The notes under the pieces were generated by a model that saw only the letters and a list, made by a program, of their open reading frames with translations, had not been told where the DNA came from and did no database searches. Positions 17,496 through 26,015 of a DNA stretch of 64,000 bases are shown in pieces. Position 1 is the first letter of the stretch, and the number at the start of each line of letters is the position of its first letter. A program made the translations under genes and the position numbers. This stretch comes from DASPKX01 sp035627835 (GTDB taxonomy: Bacteria > Verrucomicrobiota > Verrucomicrobiia > Limisphaerales > SXQI01): assembly GCA_035627835.1 (NCBI GenBank), contig DASPKX010000006.1, forward strand, positions 1 to 64,000, read 5' to 3'.

Positions 17496-18137
17496 ATGAA
17501 CATGTGGAAAACCAGCGCAGTCGCCGTTGCCTTGCTGTCGGGCGTGTCAGCATTCGCCCAAGCGCCCCAAGTCGTTTACGACAACTCACGCATTTATTCA
17601 GATAAGACGTTCTCTATTTCTGGCGACACCCTGGAAGTCGGTGATGAGCTTCGCTTTTCTCCTGGCGGCCCTGGTGTGATCACCAACGCCAAGTTCGAAT
17701 ACTATCTGCCAACGGGCAGTGGCAACGAAACAGTTGCCTTCTCCCTGCGCCAGATCGTTGATGGCCAGGTGGGCGACGTGCTGTTCCAAACCGCTCCATT
17801 CAGCATCACCAGCGGCGCGACTCCGTTCAGCGTTGAGATTCCTGATATTTTCGCTGTTTACACCAACCCTAACGTGCTGATGTCGCTCCGTTTCGGCGGC
17901 CTTGAAGGCGCTGAAACAGCGGGCCTGCTGTTCTACCTCGGGCCTGACACCGGCAGCAGCTTGAATGACTTCTGGGTGGCTGGTCCTTCTGGCTGGGCTC
18001 GCGCTTCCGTGCCTGATGCCAGCGGCAACTTCGGCTTCCAAGTCACCGCGATTGTGCCTGAACCTGGCACATGGGCGTTGATGATCGGTGGCCTTGGTTT
18101 CCTCGGCGCTCTCGGCCTCCGCCGCCGCAAGGCTTAA
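17496..18137 (+). CDS. PEP-CTERM sorting domain protein
   Basis: The product has 213 residues. The start at 17496 is set by AAGGAG just upstream and by the signal peptide MNMWKTSAVAVALLSGVSAF. The C-terminus has the full PEP-CTERM signal: VPEPG, a hydrophobic helix (WALMIGGLGFLGALGL) and a basic tail (RRRKA). Such proteins are recognised by an exosortase and placed at the surface or in the extracellular polysaccharide. The middle is beta-rich with no catalytic motif, so its role is unknown. It is transcribed alone, with its own promoter and terminator. Confidence 0.9.
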   Translation: MNMWKTSAVAVALLSGVSAFAQAPQVVYDNSRIYSDKTFSISGDTLEVGDELRFSPGGPGVITNAKFEYYLPTGSGNETVAFSLRQIVDGQVGDVLFQTAPFSITSGATPFSVEIPDIFAVYTNPNVLMSLRFGGLEGAETAGLLFYLGPDTGSSLNDFWVAGPSGWARASVPDASGNFGFQVTAIVPEPGTWALMIGGLGFLGALGLRRRKA

Positions 18138-18157
18138 GCTTAACAAAACCATTTCGC

Positions 18158-18190
18158 AAAGAGCACGGGAAACCGTGCTCTTTTTCTTTT
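18158..18190 (+). terminator. Rho-independent terminator after the PEP-CTERM gene
   Basis: A stem AAAGAGCACGG, loop GAAA and CCGTGCTCTTT form a perfect hairpin followed by a T-rich run. This is the clearest intrinsic terminator in the window. It lies 20 bases after the stop codon. Confidence 0.92.
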
Positions 18191-18210
18191 ACGGCGAACC
18201 TTTCTCAATT

Positions 18211-19467
18211 ATGGCCAAACCGTTGCGCGTAATTGGTTTCGGTGTGGGAGCTTTCACCCATGGAATGCTCTCTGTCCTGAAGGAGAAAGGGTGCGATGTT
18301 AGCGCGTACCTCACCCGCCCCTATGGGCATTACGGCCCGGGATTGGTCGGGCCCACGCACGATTGTGCCGCGTTCCCGAACCCTTGCACATTGCTGCAAG
18401 ACGGAGTTGATCTAGTTATTCCGCAGTCAATTGATTGGGCGGAACGGCCTTGGCGGGATGAATTTCTTAAGCTCGGTTTGCCGATCCTCTGCCCGACCGG
18501 GGAGGCGCTGCTGCTGGAGCGGAATCGAGATTTCGCCCGGGAGTTATGCCAGCGGTTCCAGATCCCCTTCCCTGTTGCCCAAGTCGCGCGGAACCGGCTC
18601 GAAGCAGAGAGAATCCTTTCGGACAACCCGCGTCCATACGTCATCAAGAATCCGCTCTGCTCACCGACCAGTCCAATTCACACGATAGTCTGTGAGACTG
18701 TCGAAGAGACCAGGAGCTGGTTGGGGCGGATTGATTACGCCGAGGGTGTCTTTTTGCAGGAATACTTAGGGCGCGCGGAGGCGGGTCATATCGCGCTGGT
18801 AAGCAACGGAGAGATTCATTCACTCGTCACGAACCAGGAGTACAAACGGGCTTTTGCGGGAAATCTGGGGATCGTCGCAGGAGCGCCCCTGGGCGGATTG
18901 GTGGAGCAGGATCCGGGGGACAAATATGGATTAGCCAAGGCCCTTTTGCATCCGTTGCTGCCCTGGTTAAGGGAAGTCAAATTCCACGGCCCGGTTCAAG
19001 TCACCGCAGTCTTCAAAGATGGGCGCTGGCAGGTGATCGAATACAATGTCCGGCTTGGGGTGACCAGCGGCCCCATGATTCTGCGGATGTTGAGGAACGG
19101 CCCAGATTGCCTTGTGCGTTGCGCGCGCGATGAGAAGCTGAGCCTGGAATTCGACTCCCGCCAACCGTTCGGCTGCTCCATGACGCTGGCTGGCTATGGC
19201 TACCCTTACGTGCAGCTGCAAGGCCCGCAGTTGCCTGTGTATGTGGATGAGCCGCTCACTTGCGATGTTTGGTGGAACGAAGTCGCTCGCGGCGGGGACG
19301 GCCAATTGCGGATGACAGGGCACCGCATCTGCGACGTAGTTGCGATGGGCGAAACGCTTCCAGCGGCCCTGCGGAAAGCGAAGGAGAACATCCGCAAGAT
19401 TCGCTGCCTCGGAAGCTATTACCGGCCGGATGTTGGCGAGTCTCTTTGGCCGCCGGGAAATGTTTAG
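18211..19467 (+). CDS. PurD-like ATP-grasp protein
   Basis: The product has 418 residues from the ATG at 18211. The frame is open from 18088, but that part runs through the terminator. The layout resembles phosphoribosylamine-glycine ligase: a Rossmann-like start (VIGFGVGAFTHGM), an ATP-grasp middle (PYVIKNP, LQEYLGRAEAGHIALVSNGE) and a metal-binding end (VIEYNVRLGVTSGPMIL). Typical PurD has EFNVRFGDPE at that last place, so the DPE part is missing here, and QEYKRAFAGNLG replaces the usual QDHKR motif. It may be a purine enzyme variant or a ligase with another substrate. Its stop codon overlaps that of ftsZ on the other strand. Confidence 0.7.
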   Translation: MAKPLRVIGFGVGAFTHGMLSVLKEKGCDVSAYLTRPYGHYGPGLVGPTHDCAAFPNPCTLLQDGVDLVIPQSIDWAERPWRDEFLKLGLPILCPTGEALLLERNRDFARELCQRFQIPFPVAQVARNRLEAERILSDNPRPYVIKNPLCSPTSPIHTIVCETVEETRSWLGRIDYAEGVFLQEYLGRAEAGHIALVSNGEIHSLVTNQEYKRAFAGNLGIVAGAPLGGLVEQDPGDKYGLAKALLHPLLPWLREVKFHGPVQVTAVFKDGRWQVIEYNVRLGVTSGPMILRMLRNGPDCLVRCARDEKLSLEFDSRQPFGCSMTLAGYGYPYVQLQGPQLPVYVDEPLTCDVWWNEVARGGDGQLRMTGHRICDVVAMGETLPAALRKAKENIRKIRCLGSYYRPDVGESLWPPGNV

Positions 19468-20771
19468 TTAAAGGTCAGCCCCCGGCGAACAAAGGTGGGA
19501 ATGTCCAGATCCTCGCCGCGATGAATGGTCGGCTCGCTCTTGTCGAACCTCCCTCGTGAGATGATCTCCAACGGCAACGTTCCCTGCTGCATCCGGGCCG
19601 ACGCAGAGGATTTGCGGCCACTTCGCTTGAGCTGCTGTTTGAAGAGATTCTCCGTTTGTTCCTGCGAAAGCGATGGGGCTGGCGCGGTGAACCGCGAGGG
19701 TGGCCGGACGTTGGCCGCGCTAAAATTGAAGAAGTTCGACTCACCCAATGCTGAGGAAGGCTCCGCCGAAGCATCTGACGCCCGAACAATCAGCGCGCTT
19801 CGCTCCTCCAGCGCGGCGGAAGCGCAGCAACTGGCCACCACGGTGATTTCGAGCTGCCCTTGCAGGGCGGCATCCACAGTGGCGCCGACGACAACCTGGG
19901 CTTTCCCCGTGCGCCGCTCGAGCTGCGACATCAGAGTTTCGATCTCGACCAGCGTGAGATCGGAGCCGCTGGCGATGCTGACCACCACGTTATCGGCCTC
20001 CGCGAGCACCTTCCCGCCGTCGAGCAAAGGTGAATTGACGATAACATCAACAGCTTGCTGAACCCGATGCTCGCCAGAGCCGCGGCCGACGGCAAAGGCG
20101 CTCTCCGCATCCTTGCCGCGCAGCACACTGTAAAGGTAGGCGAAATCCAGGTTAATCAACCCAGGATGCGTGACCATTTGGGCGATGGAGCGAATGGCAT
20201 CCGCAGCCATTTGGTTCGTGAGCTGAAAGGTGTCGGGAACTGTGGCTTTATCCAGCAGCCGCGCGCACTTTTGGTTCGGGAGGCACATCACGATGTCCGC
20301 GCATTGCTTGATGTGCAGCAAGCCGGCGCGGGCCTGCTCCTGCCGCCGGGGGCCCTCGAAGGCAAAGGGCAAAGCTGCGAGCACAATGACCAATGAGCCT
20401 CCCTCGCGGGCAATGCGGGCCAGCGTCGGCGTGATGCCGGTGCCCGCGCCCCCGCCAAGGCCTGTTAAAATGAACACCAGGTCAGCATCCTGGCATAAGT
20501 GACTGAGGATGCCTCTCTCTTCTTCAGCGATGGCTTGAGCCACCATGGGATCTCCGCCGCAACCAAGTCCATGCAGCCGCGATTCACCGAGAAGAACCTT
20601 GCGGGGCACATCACAAGCGGCGAGAACCTTGGCGCTGGCGTGCAGCGCCACGCAGTTTCCCGTCGCCCAGGGTTGCCCATGCACCCGATTGAGCAACGCC
20701 AGCCCGGCGGAGCCAACGCCGAAAAGTTTCACACGCGGTTTGCTAGGCAGGGATGGCGGCGTGTTCAGCAT
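19464..20771 (-). CDS. ftsZ: Divergent cell division protein FtsZ
   Basis: The product has 435 residues from the ATG at 20771, which has AGGAGG 7 bases upstream. FtsZ features are clear: GLGGGAGTGITP (T4 loop), LPFAFEGPRRQEQA, a variable linker and a C-terminal peptide LDIPTFVRRG. Several usually invariant places differ. The first loop is GVGSAGLALLN, PNDR is PNQK, and the T7 loop is NLDFAYLYSVL instead of NxDFADV, so the second catalytic aspartate is a tyrosine. FtsZ polymerises with GTP into the division ring. It ends the dcw cluster, 1 base after ftsA. Activity is uncertain. Confidence 0.88.
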   Translation of the reverse strand: MLNTPPSLPSKPRVKLFGVGSAGLALLNRVHGQPWATGNCVALHASAKVLAACDVPRKVLLGESRLHGLGCGGDPMVAQAIAEEERGILSHLCQDADLVFILTGLGGGAGTGITPTLARIAREGGSLVIVLAALPFAFEGPRRQEQARAGLLHIKQCADIVMCLPNQKCARLLDKATVPDTFQLTNQMAADAIRSIAQMVTHPGLINLDFAYLYSVLRGKDAESAFAVGRGSGEHRVQQAVDVIVNSPLLDGGKVLAEADNVVVSIASGSDLTLVEIETLMSQLERRTGKAQVVVGATVDAALQGQLEITVVASCCASAALEERSALIVRASDASAEPSSALGESNFFNFSAANVRPPSRFTAPAPSLSQEQTENLFKQQLKRSGRKSSASARMQQGTLPLEIISRGRFDKSEPTIHRGEDLDIPTFVRRGLTFN

Positions 20772-20772
20772 G

Positions 20773-21993
20773 TTAAGCCCTCCTGAATAGTTGTGAGATC
20801 GCTCCACGCAATCCTGATCCCGTTTTCTCCTCAAACTTTCGCCGGTTTTCCAGGTAGCCGAACCGAGCCAGCCCAATGGCCGTGGCGAACTCCGGTTGAT
20901 CCAGCGCGGACCGCGCGCCACTCACAGAATTTGTTTTACCCACGGTGACGGTGGCGTTGAAAACGTCAGACGCGAGACGGTCTATGTGCGGGATGCGCGC
21001 GCCGCCGCCGCACAGAAATACCCCAGCCCCAAGGCTGTCGAGAAGGCCGCATTGATGCAGGTCGTGCGCGATAATTTCCAAGGTTTCCTCAAGGCGCGCG
21101 CTCATGATCTCCTGGAGGTGAACCAGGTTCAGGACGCGATCCGGCAAGCCGACCTCGCTAGGCAAAGTGATGCTCTTGGTCTGGCCAAGCTCCAGGGCCA
21201 CCGCGGCGCCATGATCCAGCTTCAGCTTTTCAGCGCGGCTTAAAGGAACCTTCAAGCCGTAAGCGAGGTCGTTGGAAACGTGATCGCCCCCAACAGCGAG
21301 TGAGCCGCTATGTTTGATGAGCCCGCCGGAGTAAACCACGTAATCGGTCGTGCCCGCGCCCATATCGATCACTAGCGCGCCCAGCTCTTTGTGCTCGTTT
21401 TCAAGCAGCGCGAGTGAGGCAGCGAGGCCGCTGAAGACGACGTTGTGCACGTCCAACTGCAATGCCTTCACCGCCCGGATCATGCTGGTGAGCCGGTTGT
21501 AGTTCCCGTGGATGACATGCATGTCCACCTCGAACTTCGCGCCCATCATCCCGACCGGATTGGTGATCCCGGGGTGCCCATCAACGAGGAACTGCTGCCG
21601 AATCATGTGCAGCACACGGTTTTCAGCCGGAAGCGTGATCGCCTTCGCGTTCTTGATGACATCCTGGACATCCTCTTCGCAAATGGCCCGGTCATGCGAA
21701 ACGATGGGATGAAAGCCGCGGTTGTTGAAGCTTTTGACGTGGTTGCCCGTGACCGAAAGGTAAACGCTGCGGATCTCAGCATCCGCCATCTGCTCGGCTT
21801 CAACAATGGCCGCGCGAACATCCTCCTGAACGAGGGAAGCGTCGACGATCTCACCTTTGCGAACGCCGCGTGATTTGGCCTGGCCGATGCCGACGATGTT
21901 CAGGCCGCCGGCGTCATTCACCGCGCCGACAACAGCGCAGATCTTGGTGGTTCCAATTTCCAGCCCGACGATGGTTGAGTCCGAATCAAACAT
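20773..21993 (-). CDS. ftsA: Cell division protein FtsA
   Basis: The product has 406 residues from the ATG at 21993. The actin-like fold is visible: phosphate loop VGLEIGTTKICAVVG, then LVIDMGAGTTDYVVY and GVFLCGGGARIP. The last residues (GLRGAISQLFRR) form the amphipathic membrane-targeting helix. FtsA ties FtsZ filaments to the membrane. Its start lies inside the end of ftsQ (8-base overlap), and ftsZ follows directly, so the three genes are co-transcribed. Confidence 0.95.
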   Translation of the reverse strand: MFDSDSTIVGLEIGTTKICAVVGAVNDAGGLNIVGIGQAKSRGVRKGEIVDASLVQEDVRAAIVEAEQMADAEIRSVYLSVTGNHVKSFNNRGFHPIVSHDRAICEEDVQDVIKNAKAITLPAENRVLHMIRQQFLVDGHPGITNPVGMMGAKFEVDMHVIHGNYNRLTSMIRAVKALQLDVHNVVFSGLAASLALLENEHKELGALVIDMGAGTTDYVVYSGGLIKHSGSLAVGGDHVSNDLAYGLKVPLSRAEKLKLDHGAAVALELGQTKSITLPSEVGLPDRVLNLVHLQEIMSARLEETLEIIAHDLHQCGLLDSLGAGVFLCGGGARIPHIDRLASDVFNATVTVGKTNSVSGARSALDQPEFATAIGLARFGYLENRRKFEEKTGSGLRGAISQLFRRA

Positions 21994-22942
21994 TGCGTTT
22001 GCGCGAAGCCGTCGTTGCGGCCGCAGGTTTGTTTGTCTTCCCTTGCTCCTCCGGCACAACCCACCGCAGAGGAACATAATTGGTTATGGCTAAATCGAGC
22101 GTGGCAAGCTCCCGCCGCTGTTGAACGCCCAGATCGTGAACAGCCCGCCAGCGCGCGAGCTGGCCTTGAAAATCTTGGAGCGCGAGCGAAACTTCAGCCC
22201 CTGAAGATGTGCTCACGCGCATGGCTTGCTTCTCCGAAAGATCGATATTCCGCAACAACTCGCGGCGAGCCAGCGGTGATTTCTTGAAGCGCTCGATGAA
22301 TTCCAAGGCTGATCGCACCTCAATGGCGGTGATTTGGCGGCCCGGACGGAGCAGGTCAGCATTGATCCCGGAGATGTGCGGAATCGATTCCCCGAGCCTG
22401 CGCCACGCTTCCGCTTGCTGTTCGAGCGGCAACAGGACGTAACCATCCCTATCCAGGTAAAAGAGCTGGGGAGCCATGCCGGTCTGGCCGGCAGTGGTTT
22501 GATACGCCCGCACCTGCGCGATAGGACGTCGTTCCGCCACAAAGATCCGGAGCGTGTCTGGAAACAGACGCTCGATCCCGGCATGCTCAACCAGCGGGAC
22601 CAACTCCAAATTCCGCTTTATCTGTGAGAGGTCGAGCGCAAGCAGGTTGTCGCCTTCTTTCACGCGGGCCCATTTTTGAATTTGCGCGGCTGGGATGAGG
22701 CCGTTGCTGCGAATATCCAGGCGCTTTAAAGCCAAGGCTTCGTTCTTGAGCACCCACTGCGAGTATAAAGCTTCACTGCCCCACCAAAGGCTCCACCCTG
22801 CCATCACGACCGCAATGGTGACGCCCAGCGCATTGCAGAAATGGCGGACTTGCTGCCGGCGTTTCGGCCCGATGCGGCCTTCCAAATCAAGCAGGTCTGG
22901 CTGTTGGAAAACTTTGTTCTTCTTTTTCCGGAACGGCCACAT
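21986..22942 (-). CDS. ftsQ: Cell division protein FtsQ
   Basis: The product has 318 residues from the ATG at 22942, preceded by GGAAGG about 12 bases upstream. It has a short basic cytoplasmic N-terminus (MWPFRKKKNK), one membrane helix (about residues 38-58) and a periplasmic POTRA domain (LKRLDIRSNG ... LFPDTLRIFVAERRPIA). FtsQ bridges early and late divisome proteins. The gene begins 1 base after the ddl stop. Confidence 0.9.
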   Translation of the reverse strand: MWPFRKKKNKVFQQPDLLDLEGRIGPKRRQQVRHFCNALGVTIAVVMAGWSLWWGSEALYSQWVLKNEALALKRLDIRSNGLIPAAQIQKWARVKEGDNLLALDLSQIKRNLELVPLVEHAGIERLFPDTLRIFVAERRPIAQVRAYQTTAGQTGMAPQLFYLDRDGYVLLPLEQQAEAWRRLGESIPHISGINADLLRPGRQITAIEVRSALEFIERFKKSPLARRELLRNIDLSEKQAMRVSTSSGAEVSLALQDFQGQLARWRAVHDLGVQQRRELATLDLAITNYVPLRWVVPEEQGKTNKPAAATTASRKRNV

Positions 22943-22943
22943 A

Positions 22944-23855
22944 TCAGGCGTTTTCCTTCCGTTGCAACGCGAGCTGAACCATCCGCTCACAAAGAGCCTC
23001 GTAAGAGAGTCCCGCGGCGGCAGCGGCCTTCGGCAGCAGGCTTGTTTCGGTCATCCCCGGCAGAGTGTTGATCTCCAGCACCCATGGTTTGTTCTGTTGA
23101 TCAACCATCACATCGACCCGGGCATAATCGCGCGCATTCACAGCGTGGTAAGCGCCCAAAGCAGCCTCCTGAATTGCTCGTTGAACCGGCTCATCGAAGG
23201 GCGCCGGGCAAAGATATTCTGTGGCGCCAGCGGTGTATTTGTTCGCGTAATCGTAGGCTCCGCGGCGGGGGCGGACTTCAACAATCGGAAGAGCCTTGTC
23301 CTCCAGAATGCCAACGGTCGTTTCCCGCCCAACAATCCTCGATTCAACGAGAATCTCGGAGTCGTACTGAAAGCAAGATGTGACGGCGGCGCTCCAGGCT
23401 TCGCGGGAGTCCACGAATTGCAGCCCAACGCTCGAACCTTGGCGGAGCGGCTTCAGCACGAGCGGAGGGGTCAAGCCTTCAGGCATTGCGTCGGTGGCCG
23501 AGGCCAGAACGTGGTAAGGCGGTGTGGGGACGTTGCTCTGAATGCACCGAAGTTTCGTCAGCAGTTTATCGAAAGCAACCCGGCTCGACTCCGCGTCGCA
23601 ACCTGTGTAAGGAACTTTGAGAAAATCGAGTCGCCGCTGGATAGTGCCGTCTTCACCATACGCGCCGTGGAGCGCCAAAAAAACGGCGTCTGTTCCCTCA
23701 GGCAAGGTCCAGTCCTGGTCGCGAATGTCCATCTCCGTGACCTTGAACTGGCGTTTGCGCAGGGCTGCGGCCACGGCTGCGCCCGAACGGAGCGACACTT
23801 CCCGCTCAGCGGAGAACCCGCCATACATCACCACGATCGATGCCCCGTTCGACAT
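22944..23855 (-). CDS. ddl: D-alanine--D-alanine ligase
   Basis: The product has 303 residues. The N-terminal motif GGFSAEREVSLRSG, the ATP-grasp core (VLKPLRQGSSVGLQFV) and the metal-binding end (VLEINTLPGMTETSLLPKAA) are all present. The enzyme makes D-Ala-D-Ala for the peptidoglycan precursor. It sits between murB and ftsQ in the usual dcw place. Confidence 0.96.
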   Translation of the reverse strand: MSNGASIVVMYGGFSAEREVSLRSGAAVAAALRKRQFKVTEMDIRDQDWTLPEGTDAVFLALHGAYGEDGTIQRRLDFLKVPYTGCDAESSRVAFDKLLTKLRCIQSNVPTPPYHVLASATDAMPEGLTPPLVLKPLRQGSSVGLQFVDSREAWSAAVTSCFQYDSEILVESRIVGRETTVGILEDKALPIVEVRPRRGAYDYANKYTAGATEYLCPAPFDEPVQRAIQEAALGAYHAVNARDYARVDVMVDQQNKPWVLEINTLPGMTETSLLPKAAAAAGLSYEALCERMVQLALQRKENA

Positions 23856-23856
23856 T

Positions 23857-24819
23857 TTAAATTAAGACCAATTCACCTGCAGGGTCAGGGATTTCGGATT
23901 CCTCCGCAGAGCCCGGCTCACCCACAATCTCGACTTCGGTTTCCAACTCAATGCTGCGGTCATCCCGTGCGCGTTGTTTAATCACGCGAATCAGACGAAG
24001 GACATCCGCTGCAGTGGCGCCGCCCTCGTTGACAATGAAATTGCCGTGGACATCTGACACAGCAGCGCCGCCGATCTTCAGGCCTTTCAACCCGAGTTCC
24101 TGCACGAGCTTCCCGGAAGGGACGGTCGGCGAGTTCTTGAAGATGCACCCCGCGCTCGGGGCCGCAGGCTGAGAATCCCAGCGCTTGCGGCTATACTCAT
24201 TCATCCGCGTCTCGATCACCTCGCGCGGAGCCGGTTCAGCCGCGAGCACAGCGCCGATTGCGAGGTGGTGCTTGAGAAACTCGCACTTGCGATATTCCAC
24301 GCGCAGGTCTTCACGAGCAATTTCGCGAGCGGCCCCAAAAATGTTCATGTAGCGCACACGCTTCACCGCATCAAAGGTTGCTCGAGCCATCGCGCCTGCG
24401 TTCATGCGCAAAGCCCCGCCGATGCTGCCAGGGATGCCTTCCAAAAATTCGAGCCCGGTTAAACCCTGCCGCTTCGCCTCGTTCGCCACTTGCTTCAACC
24501 GTGCGCCCGCGCCGCAATGCAGCTCATTGCCGACAACCACCACTTGGGAGAATGCGGGTTGCGAGAGGCAAATCACCACGCCGCGAATGCCGCCGTCCCT
24601 CACCAGAAGATTGGACCCCCGTCCGACAACGAGGAAGGGAATCGCAGCTTCCGCGCAGAACCGCAGCAGCACAGAAAGGGCCTGCTCGGAACCAGGTTCA
24701 ACCCAGCAATCGGCTGGGCCGCCGACGCGCAAGGTTGTGTGGCGCGCCATCGGCTCGTTGAAGCGAACCACGCTGCCCTCTCCCATGAGCGCTGGAATTT
24801 CGTGAAGGCGTGTGTTCAT
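23857..24819 (-). CDS. murB: UDP-N-acetylenolpyruvoylglucosamine reductase
   Basis: The product has 320 residues. It has the FAD-binding motif GRGSNLLVRDGGIRG and the catalytic loop SAGCIFKNSP, with a cysteine where many MurB proteins have serine as proton donor. The C-terminal EVEIVGE carries the conserved glutamate. MurB makes UDP-MurNAc. Its ATG overlaps the murG stop by 4 bases. In many bacteria murC stands just before murB. Here murG joins murB directly. Confidence 0.95.
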   Translation of the reverse strand: MNTRLHEIPALMGEGSVVRFNEPMARHTTLRVGGPADCWVEPGSEQALSVLLRFCAEAAIPFLVVGRGSNLLVRDGGIRGVVICLSQPAFSQVVVVGNELHCGAGARLKQVANEAKRQGLTGLEFLEGIPGSIGGALRMNAGAMARATFDAVKRVRYMNIFGAAREIAREDLRVEYRKCEFLKHHLAIGAVLAAEPAPREVIETRMNEYSRKRWDSQPAAPSAGCIFKNSPTVPSGKLVQELGLKGLKIGGAAVSDVHGNFIVNEGGATAADVLRLIRVIKQRARDDRSIELETEVEIVGEPGSAEESEIPDPAGELVLI

Positions 24820-26015
24820 GCGTTGGCAAATTCAGATTGAGGTTCAAGCACACTCGTGCGAGTTGGCGGGTTCAGCTTTGCCTGGTAGCTGCGGAGCAAC
24901 TCCGCTTCGTAATCAGGAGCTTCCCAGCCAATGCTTTCCAGGATCCGGTCCGCGACCACCTGGGCTGGGTTTGGAAACTGCCACTTTCCCAGCTCATGTT
25001 GTGTGAAAGCGCGAGTCTCGGGCGAATCGAGCAAGCCGCTGAGCTTTTGAACCAGCCGCTCGGGTGTGGCTTCGCGCTGTTGCAGCAGCAACGCGGCTCC
25101 CGTCTTCACAAGAGCATGAGCGTTCAACGTCTGATGATCATCCGCGGCCGTGGGGAGCGGGATAAATAAAGCAGGAAGGCGCACCGTGGCAAACTCTGCC
25201 AGGGTGGAAGCGCCCGAGCGGGCGATCGCCACCGTCGCTGCGTTCAACGCGTAATTGATTTCCGTCAGAAAAGGGGCAACCAATCCTTTAGCTCCGGCAG
25301 CTTTGTAAGCGGCTTGGACAGACGCAAAATCTGACGCTCCACTAAGGTGGATGAACTGAAGATCAGGCCAGCGAGTGAGCAGATCGGGCAGCGCTTTTAC
25401 AATGAGTTGATTCAGAGCCGTCGCGCCCTGGCTTCCGCCCATGATCAATATCGTGGGCCGCTGTGGATGCAGACCCAGAGCCATCCTTGAGGCGCTCGGA
25501 TCGCCGGCCGCAATTTCCTCGCGAACAGGCGTCCCGGTGACCTCCACATTCGTTTGGCGCAGGGCTCCCTTTGAATCATGAAAACCTAGGAAAACTTTAT
25601 CCACGAGCGGCGCGAGATAGCGGTTGGCCTTTCCTGGAAGGGCATTTGCCTCGTGGAGGAAGGTGCGGATGCCGAGGGACTTCGCCGCCAGCATAGGCCC
25701 AACAGAGGTGAAACTGCCCATCCCGAGCACTGCGGCAGGGTTGCGCTCCTTGAACAACGCCCGAGCGAGAGTAAAGGAGCGGGAGGCGCCCCGCACAAAA
25801 TTAAGAGGGGCAGTTCTGCTCAACTGCTCAGCGGGAACTGTGACAATCTCAAAATCCGAAACCCCGCGCGTCGCGAGTTGATCGACCGCTTTAGCCGACA
25901 CCATCAGCGCGACGTTGCATCCACGCTCGATAAGGGCTCGCCCGATAGCCATGCCTGGGAACAAGTGCCCGCCGGTCCCGCCACACGTGATTGCAATGAA
26001 CGGCGCTTCACTCAC
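24816..26015 (-). CDS. murG: UDP-GlcNAc:lipid I N-acetylglucosaminyltransferase MurG
   Basis: The product has 399 residues, starting at a GTG that overlaps the ftsW stop (GTGA). Motifs: CGGTGGHLFPGMAIGRAL, HEANALPGKANR, MGGSQGATALNQ and SGASTLAEF, all typical of MurG. It is a peripheral membrane enzyme that adds GlcNAc to lipid I to make lipid II. A C-terminal extension of about 40 residues follows the usual end. Confidence 0.96.
   Translation of the reverse strand: MSEAPFIAITCGGTGGHLFPGMAIGRALIERGCNVALMVSAKAVDQLATRGVSDFEIVTVPAEQLSRTAPLNFVRGASRSFTLARALFKERNPAAVLGMGSFTSVGPMLAAKSLGIRTFLHEANALPGKANRYLAPLVDKVFLGFHDSKGALRQTNVEVTGTPVREEIAAGDPSASRMALGLHPQRPTILIMGGSQGATALNQLIVKALPDLLTRWPDLQFIHLSGASDFASVQAAYKAAGAKGLVAPFLTEINYALNAATVAIARSGASTLAEFATVRLPALFIPLPTAADDHQTLNAHALVKTGAALLLQQREATPERLVQKLSGLLDSPETRAFTQHELGKWQFPNPAQVVADRILESIGWEAPDYEAELLRSYQAKLNPPTRTSVLEPQSEFANA

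Noticed and set aside
18088..18210. Upstream extension of the PurD-like gene
   Set aside because: The extension runs through the PEP-CTERM end and the rho-independent terminator.
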